From positions 32,315,133 through 32,379,132 of the forward strand of contig NC_092346.1 in assembly GCF_963676685.1 (NCBI RefSeq): a stretch of DNA of 64,000 nt, given 5' to 3'. The position numbers and the translations under genes were made by a program. Positions 50,701-59,700 of the stretch are shown here, in pieces (the first letter of the stretch is position 1; the number at the start of each line of letters is the position of its first letter). The notes under the pieces were generated by a model, which saw only the letters and a program-made list of their open reading frames with translations, was not told where the DNA came from and searched no databases. Source of the stretch: Mytilus edulis. Lineage: Eukaryota; Mollusca; Bivalvia; Mytilida; Mytilidae.

Positions 50701-53700
50701 CAACTTGCTAATTTTAGAATAGTTATTTACCGCGTCCTTTCAAAGACAATAAAGTATTAAGTTCAAATATCTAAAGGGGGGGGGGGGGGGTCTTTTTATG
50801 TTAAACTGTTTTGTCCTTTTCAAGGTTTAAATTTGTTTAAAACTGTTATTTGACTGATAAATTTTAAAAACTGTTAACTGTTTTCGACCCACTGTCTGTA
50901 ATTAGTTTTGTTAAAATTTGCAATGATGCTAACACAGGCACTTGTCTCAAAAACAAATTCCTGTATACCTTAATATAACACTTATATTAAGGTATACAGG
51001 AATTTGTTTTTGAGACAAGTGCCTGTGGATGCTAACTGTTCATTTGAAATTGAGATTCTTGTTATCTGTTACTTTATGCTTAAAGTGTTCACTGTTTTTG
51101 ACATTATTTTCTCTGTTAACTGATCTTAACTATTATTAACAAGAATCACATTAAAATTTGTTGTCCATCTCTTACTTAACGTTGCTTCCGCAAAGTAGTA
51201 ACATAAACAGCATAATTATATGTAACTGTATATGTCTTTAAAAAAATCTTCAGTTAGTATAGTAAATCCTTAATTAAATTGAGAATGCAAATGAAGAAAA
51301 TGTCAAAGAAACAGAAGCCCGACCAAATAGAAGAAACAACCCAACGCAGCGAGAAAATTATGCACTAGGGTGGGTGTCAAGTCACAGATAGGAAAAAAAC
51401 TAAGAATTGACACTCATAGTTTTTAAACACTCTTTTTCCTCTTTCCCTTCCTTCCTAAAAAATAAGGCTTAATATTTGAGTTATGCATGTGTATATTTAT
51501 GGAAAGAGAATTGTCCATAGATGCGATTTCCAACAGTTATTATGGTGAAATATAATCTCTTTTGTTGTTGTAACTATGGCAACAATGAGCAATTATTTGA
51601 TACCAAATATTGCAAAATAGGGGGTTGAACATGTCACAAAGATCTGAAAATTTGGTCCAAAGGAAAATTTCAATCAATAAGAGTGATACCTTTCCTGAAA
51701 CCATAGACATATATCTATCAAGAGGTAAAAAAATCATATGCATTTCTGCTGTTTTTTTCCCATGAAATTGAATTGAAAAGATCGAGCGTCGAATCTTGGT
51801 TAAAAAAAACCATACAAAATTTTCAAAATAAATGGCGGTACGGTCAGGAACGCTTGGACGGTCAAACTGAACAATGGCTTATAAAACATGCTAAAAATAA
51901 TCTAAATGTTCATATAAACCCACTAGGAAGGCTATATTATTATTCAACTATCTAAAAATCAATTCAATTGTACAAAAACGTTCATATTTAGAAAATTCAC
52001 CATGGCTATAATGCGAAGCTAAACTTGTATGGTATACCTGAAGCTGTCTCCTAAGTGAGCAATATATTAACTACAAAAGGGGGTCGCAGTTCAATGTTTG
52101 TTTCTTGAAACATATAAATGAATCAAAATTTTAAAAATGAAATAAATACAAGACTTTATAGCAAAGGTTACAGACTCAAGTTGAATCATGCAGGTGCAAC
52201 AAATGCGGCAGTGTTAAACATGTTTAGGGATATCTCATGCCCCTCTTTATACGTCTAACCCATGTAGTTATTTATGGCTTCTATTTGTAATGTATCCAAA
52301 ACGTTAAAAGGCAAGGCCACTTCTTATCCAGCTAAAACCCTGGTCAGTCCTATGACGAAAATAATTCACGTGTATATGGAATGGTGATAAGTGATATCGA
52401 CCCAGAGTACCTGGACGGAATTGTGAAAAATAAAGTACCTTTTCAATTTGCAATCCGTAAAATAACTGAACAGTGTGGCCTGGTAGAAGAGGCCGAAAAA
52501 CAATAGGAATTGGTTCTCAAATTGAAATCAAATTTGCTAGTCTAAGAAATTCAGAATGAATCTAAAGATAGACCAATGCTTCTTTATATCAACTCAGATG
52601 GAGATTACACAGTGCTTCAACTTGTGACACCTTACATGTTACTTTCTGATTTATACACTGGTTTTGAGGATTTAGAATAAAAATCAGTAAACCTTCGTAA
52701 TTCCTTTTAATAAAATCATGTAAGCAATGAGTCGTATGAATACCCTGACTGAGATGTAACTATAATTTATAAGAGCCCCCGCCATTAAAAAAATGTTCGC
52801 GCCCATAGTATTCACTCATTCTATCTGTTTGTTACACTTTCCTACGTCATGACGATAACCCAAGTTTTCTACGATTGATTGACACAAAACATTTTCTCAA
52901 CAATATACATAACCTAAAGAAGCCTCCCTTTTGGTGTTTGAAGCATTTTCGATTATTCATGACAGTCTTTTTTCTTGGAGTCAATCACTCCGTCTGTTTT
53001 TCCATCCGTTCAATTGTCTGTCCATGTGTAATTAAAGTTGCTGTTTACTCTTATCAGCATTTAACATTTGTTGTTAACTGTTTTTGCCAAAATCGAGGTG
53101 TTGTTAACATGTTAACAGACCCCCTACCCTCCCTCATATAATTATGCATTAGATAAAATGCATTACATAGAAACAGACAAAACAATTAATTCGAAATGCA
53201 ATTCACGATTTGTTTCACCTTACTTTCGATGAAAACAAAGTATTTTCTTAATTCAAAGTTTATTTTTACAAATGAGTCATTTCAGAAATTAAATAATTAA
53301 ACAATTTTATGTGTCTGTCCGAATTCTCGATCCTGTGGTTCGGTGGTTGTCGTTGCTTCATCTCTATCTTATTTGTTGTTTTCATAAATTGTTTTGTTTT
53401 GAGTTAGGCCGTTCGCTTTCTTGTTGAGTCCTTTTACATTTTTCGGTCGGTGCTTTGTCAGGTAGCCGACTATAAGGGACGAGTTTTCGTTGTTGAAGGC
53501 CGTACAATAGCATATAATTGCTTACATAGAGTTTATTTTATCCTGATGGATAGTTATCTTATTTGCTATCATACCACATCTGACTGTTTTTATCTATAAA
53601 AAAAACCAACAAAAAAACTAGCACCAACAAAAGATGAATGGACGGTTTATTTTAATGAACTTACAAAATTTCACCCTAATAACAAATAAGACAACATTTA

Positions 53701-56700
53701 CAGTCGTTAGTAGTATAACGATATATATATTAATGTATTTAGGATAATATGGTTGAAAAAAAAACTTTTTTACAAAATCAAAAAGCGGAAGGCAACGAGG
53801 CCTCCTGAACTGAATTAAAGGCATATATTTAATAATATTTCATAAGTAAGACATGTTGTATGTTAGTAAGCCTGTAAAGCTTTGATATCAACAAAATATC
53901 GTCACTTGATATTATCTAAACAGTGATCAATATCCTCTTAAAATTAAAATATATTGCAAGACGCCGTACAGACAAAAGTTGATATTTTGCAATTCGCCGT
54001 ACAACGTCCTGCAATTCGCCGTACAACAAACAAACAATGTTTTTGTCCATATTCTTAAAAAAACATGTTTTAGACAACAAATTGCATTAAATATGATGCC
54101 ACACTATAATAATCTAAAATCGTGTCTGGAAAAATAATGAAAAACAGTTCAATATCTTGAGAATGGGGCCACAGAGGACGATAGACCTCGAAATTTTCCG
54201 GTACTAAGTGGCAAGTTTTGGAGTATTACACAAAATTTTGTATTTATTTTGTACTTATCGGTCTAATAATTCAAAGAATTGTATATCAGAAAATCATTTC
54301 TTAAGCGGCACCCTCATCAGATGAGTGGAAATGCTCTAAATTGAACGAATTCCTAACTTGTTTACTTTTTTTTCTATTTCTCTCCGCTTCGTTAGTACCC
54401 AATTTCCGGTGGCGATGATACACAGTGATCAATGTCAAGTCATTATAAAGGACATTTACCATTTGCAACAAATATTGATATGACATGAGTCATGTGACTT
54501 ACAATGGGTCTCAGTCAATATTTTGAATAGAAATATATGTTGTTGTATATGTATCAGTCATTCAGAAAAGTCATATTTACAACTAATTATATTTAAACAT
54601 TACTGTTATCAATTGTGTTAAACATGAGAAATTCTTTTTTACATTTTCAATTTGATTTCTTAGCATGAAATCAGTAGCATATACCGGTATAAGACCATTA
54701 TATAATTTTGTTCTATATCTTATAATTGTTTTTATACGCCCGGGACGGGACGTATTATGGTATACCGTTGTCCGTCCGTCTGTCCGTCCGTCCGTCGTCC
54801 ACACTTTGGACAATAACTCAAAAACACCTTCATCAATTTCCATGAAACTTAAGTGAATTGTTAATATCTATTGACGTAAGCTCCCTTTCGTTTTTTTTTA
54901 ATATCAGATTTTAAGTTTTTGATTTATGGGGCTTTATTCATAAAAAAGGGGGAATTTTCAACACTTCGGACAATAACTCAAAAAGGCTTTCACCAATGTC
55001 CATGAAACTTTGGTGAATTGTTTATATCTATTGACGTAAGCTCCCTTTCGTTTTTTTTTTAATTGCAGATTTTAAGTTTTGGATTTATGGGGCTTTATTC
55101 ATAAAAAAGGGGGGATTTTCAACACTTCGGACAATAACTCAAAAAGGCTTTCACCAATGTCCATGAAACTTTGGTGAATTGTTTATATCTATTGATGTCA
55201 GCTCCCTTTCGTTTTTTTTTAATTTCAGATTTTAAGTTTTGGATTTATGGGGCTTTATACATAAATAAAGGGGGATTTTTAACACTTTGGACAATTACTC
55301 AAAAAGGCTTTCACCAATGTCCATGAAACTTTAATGAATTGTTTATATCTATTGATGTAAGCTCCCTTTCAATTTTTATAAATTTCAGATTTTAAGTTTT
55401 GGATTTATGGGGCTTTATTCATAAAAAAAAGGGTGATTTTTAACACTTAGGACAATAACCCAAAAAGGCTTTCACCAATGTCCATGAAACTTTGGTGAAT
55501 TGTTTATATCTATTGATGTAAGCTCCCTTTCAATTTTTATAAATTTCAGATTTAAAGTTTTGGATTTATGGGGCTTTATTCATAAAAAAAGGGTGATTTT
55601 TAACACTTCGGACAATAACTCAAAAAGGCTTTCACCAATGTCCATGAAACTTTAGTGAATTGTTTATATCTATTAATGTAAGCTCCCTTTCAATTTTTAT
55701 AAATTTCAGATTTTACATTTCCGTGTTATGAATTTTTATGCTTAAAAAAGGGGGGATTTTTCCAATTTTGGGACTATAACTAACACTTTCACAAAATTTT
55801 ATGTATGGATGAAAAATTAAGAAAACAAACTTAGTTGATGTAGCCTTAATAGTGCCAATTTTTTTGTGTATTTTTATTTATTATTTGTATTTGACAGGGC
55901 TCACACTATTTCTAGTTGATCATATAAATTCATTTAAAGCATAAAAGACAAGTTAAAAGAGCAACGGGCGTATCATGCGCCTAAGCGCAGCCCTTTATTA
56001 TTTATATTTTCCAAACAGATTTTAATGGACTACTCTGGAGGTGCTAGTCTCAACATACATATAACAGAATCACGTCCACTATCTTTAGATATCATCAAGG
56101 CTTACACAGAGGAAATTTTGTATGGATTAGAATATTTACACAAAAAAGATGTGGTACATAAGTACCTAAAGGTAGGTAACTGATGTTCAAATTATATTCA
56201 AAGTGTATGCTTGTTCAATTAAATATGTATAATTAGGATGAGGATTAATTATTGTCTATGTGACAGCAATCCACCAACACAATAGACAACAAAAGCAACA
56301 TCTTCAACATTTGACTTGTGATTTTTGTCGAGCCTTCGACTTTAGTCGAAAAAGCGAGACATAGCAATCCTACATTCTGTCGTTGTTGTCGGCTGTGGCG
56401 GCGATGTCGGCGTCCACAAATATTCACTCTGTGGTTAAAGTTTTTATACGCCCGTCAAAGTTTTGACGGGACGTATTATGGTATACAAATGTCCAGTGTC
56501 CATCCGTCTGTCCCTCCGTCTGTCCGTCTGTCCGGCATAAACATGTAGCACCGTAACTTGAGAACGACTTATCCAAATTTCATGAAACTTAATATAGTTG
56601 TTTCTTATGATGGTCAAATGATCTGTATACTTTTTGGTGAAAATAAGATTTAAACTTTTTGAGTTACGGCACTTTATAACTAGAACAGGTGTGTGTTTTT

Positions 56701-59700
56701 TTCACATGTCGCACTGTATCTCAAAAACGATTCTTGATTATGACTTAAAACTTTAAACACTTCTTAGTTATATTAATCTCAATATCTGTATACTTTTTGG
56801 AGTTGATTCAAAATTTCATTTTTGAGTTATTGAGTATTTTGTAAAAAAGGGGGAGGTTTTTTTTACATGTTGTGCCGTATCTCAAAAACGATTTATGATT
56901 ATTGCTTAAAACTTTACACACTTCTTTGTTCTATTAATCTAAAGATCTGTATACTTTTTGGTGATTATTCAAAATTTTATTTTTGAGTTATTGAGTATTT
57001 TGTAAAACAGGGGAGTTTTTTTTTACATGTCGCGCCGTATCTCAAAAATAAGTTATGATTATTGCTTAAAACTTTACACACTTCTTTATTATATTAATCT
57101 AAAGATCTGTATACTTTTTGGTTTTGATTCAAAATTTTATTTTGGTAATATTTAGTTTTTTGTAAAAAAAAACCAGGGTGGGGGGTTTCACATGTCCCGC
57201 CGTGTCTCTAAAACAATATATGGTTATTGCTTAAAACTTTCTCAGAAACTATTTATGATTATTGCATAAGACTTCCACATAAGACGTCGGGCATATCATG
57301 CGCTCATGGCGCAGCTGTTTATTGAAATTTTAATATTTTTCTTAAACTATCCTGGATTTCTACCAAACTGGGACAGAAGCTTGTTTATGATCATAAGATA
57401 GTATCTAGAAGTAAATTTCATAAAAATAAAATTCCTGTTATTCCTTATTTTACTTGTAAATGGAGTTAGTTTTTCTGCTGGGAAACATAACATTCACACT
57501 GTGGTTAAAGTTTTTAAAATTTTAATACCTTTCTTAAACTATCCTGGATTTGTACCAAACTTGGACAGAAGCTTGTTTATGATCATAAGAAAGTATCCAG
57601 AAGTAAATTTTTTAAAATCTGTTTTTGTCAAGCCTGCAACTTTTGTCGCAGAAAGCTCGACATAGGGATAGTGATCCGGCGGCAGCAGCGTTAGCTAACT
57701 TCTTAAAAGCTTTATATTTTAGAAAGTGGAAGACCTGGATGCTTCATACTTTGTATATAGATGCCTCATGTTCCACAATTTCCGTCAGTCACATGTCAAA
57801 TGTCCTTGACCTCATTTTCATGGTTCAGTGACTACTTGAAAAAAAAGTTAAGATTTTTTGTAATGTTAAATTCTCACTTATTATAAGTAATAGGATAACT
57901 ATATTTGGTATGTGCGTACCTTGCAAGGTCCTCATGCCTGTCATACAGTTTTCACATGACCTCGACCTCATTTCATGGATCAGTGAACAAGGTTAAGTTT
58001 TGGTGGTCAAGTCCATATCTCAGATACTATAAGCAATAGGTCTAGTATATTTGGTGTATGGAATGATTGTAAGTTGTATGTGTTCAACTGGCAGGTGTCA
58101 TCTGACCTTGACCTCATTTTCATGGTTCAGTGGATATAGTTAAGTTTTTGTGTTTTGGTCTGTTTTTCTTATACTGTATGCAAAAGGTCTACTATATTAT
58201 CACATTTTTTTGTTTAAATAAGTAGAACAACTCTGCCCCTTTGACCAGAATATAGACATCATTAATTTACAGTGTAAATATTTTTCTCCTTATTTAAGTC
58301 TTAGTAATAAACAATTAAAACAGAACTATCTTCTTTGCTGTCTTAAATTAATTTATTCAGCTTAATTTTCAATTAGCAAATAAAATTAGTTAAAAGACAG
58401 GTGTCAGCTAGATTTCCTGTGGCTGGTCTGTTCTCTTTCAATTTTATGTAACTACCTAATTTTGTATGTATTAAAATAAATATTGCTTTTGTAAATATTC
58501 CTTCTCCATCACTGCATCAGTCTTTCTGTCTTTCTTCATGTCATACAATAAAATATTGATCCAATTTCAAGATAAATGAGTGAATATTTGAATTTGTGAA
58601 GATAAAAATCCTCTGTATTCATATGGTAATGGCACCAATCATTATGCAGTTGTTTTTGTCGAGCCTGCAATTTTTGTCGCAGAAAGCTCGACATAGGGAT
58701 TGTGATCCGGTGGTGGCGGCTAACTTCTTAAAACCTTTATATTTTAGAAGGTGGAAGACTTGCATGCCTCATGTTACGAAGTTTTAATCAGTCACATGTC
58801 TGATGTCCTTGACCTTATTTCATGGTTCAGTGATTACTTGAAAAAAAGATTTTTTGTAATGTTAAATTCTTTCTTTTTTTAAGTAAATGGTAAATATATT
58901 TGGTATGTACGTACCTTGCAAGGTCCTCATGCCCTTCAGACAGTTTTCACTTGACCTCCACCTCATTTCATGGATCAGTGAACAAGGTTAAGTTTTGGTG
59001 GTCAAGTCCATATCTCAGATACTATAAGCACTGGGTCTAGTATATTTGGTGTATGGAAGGACTGTAAGGTGTACATGTCCAACTGGCAGGTGTCATCTGA
59101 CCTTGACCTCATTTTCATGGTTCAGTGGTCAAAGTTAAGTTTTTGAGTTTTGGTCTTTTTTTCTAATACTTTATATAATAGGTCAAATATATTTGGTGTA
59201 TGGAAATATTTTATGATCTATATGTCAGTCGTGCAGGTTTTATTTGACCTCATTTTCAAGGGTCATTGATCAGTGTTAAGTTTTTATGTTTTGGTCTGTT
59301 TTTCTCAAACTATAAGCAATTGGTCAACTATAATTGTTGTATGGAAGAATTGTCTGCCTGGCATGGTTCATCTGACCTTGACCTTATTTTCATGGTTCAT
59401 GGGTCAATGTTTTCTTGGTTAATGTTTCGTTTAAGTGACAGTTAACAGGCTAATATTTGAACTGGAATTATTTTTAATTTTGGAATTTGCATAATTTCTT
59501 GTGTTTAAATTTTTTGATAAATTCCATGTTTATTTGGTATTATGATCATGTGAGTGGTTAATTACACTTTCCATACAATGTATTTTGGTTAGATAGTGTT
59601 GTGGGTGGCACAGTACATTCTATTGAAAATATACTATTTTCTTTGTAATAGAAAGTGTTGTGCACAGCACAGAACATTTCAGTACAGAATAAACATGAAA

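Larger units (their letters stand above)
50236..54427. mobile_element. 4.19-kb element with long inverted repeats, Transib/RAG-like ends
   Basis: Left end CACTGTGTATCATCGCCACC (50236) and right end its exact complement (to 54427). The inverted repeats stay nearly identical for about 345 bp, then match more loosely to about 700 bp. ATCAA flanks both sides (50231-50235, 54428-54432). Terminal CACTGTG fits the CACWRTG heptamer of Transib ends and resembles the RAG heptamer CACAGTG; both superfamilies make 5-bp duplications. Each side has three subterminal copies of a TAYGGCRANTTGC-like motif. The interior has no intact transposase; it holds a decayed coding remnant, a C-family repeat and a nested palindrome. 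No nonamer could be confirmed. Confidence 0.75.

Noticed and set aside
50236..54427. CACTA/EnSpm assignment for the 4.19-kb element
   Set aside because: Ends begin CACTG rather than CACTA and the duplication is 5 bp, not 2-3 bp.
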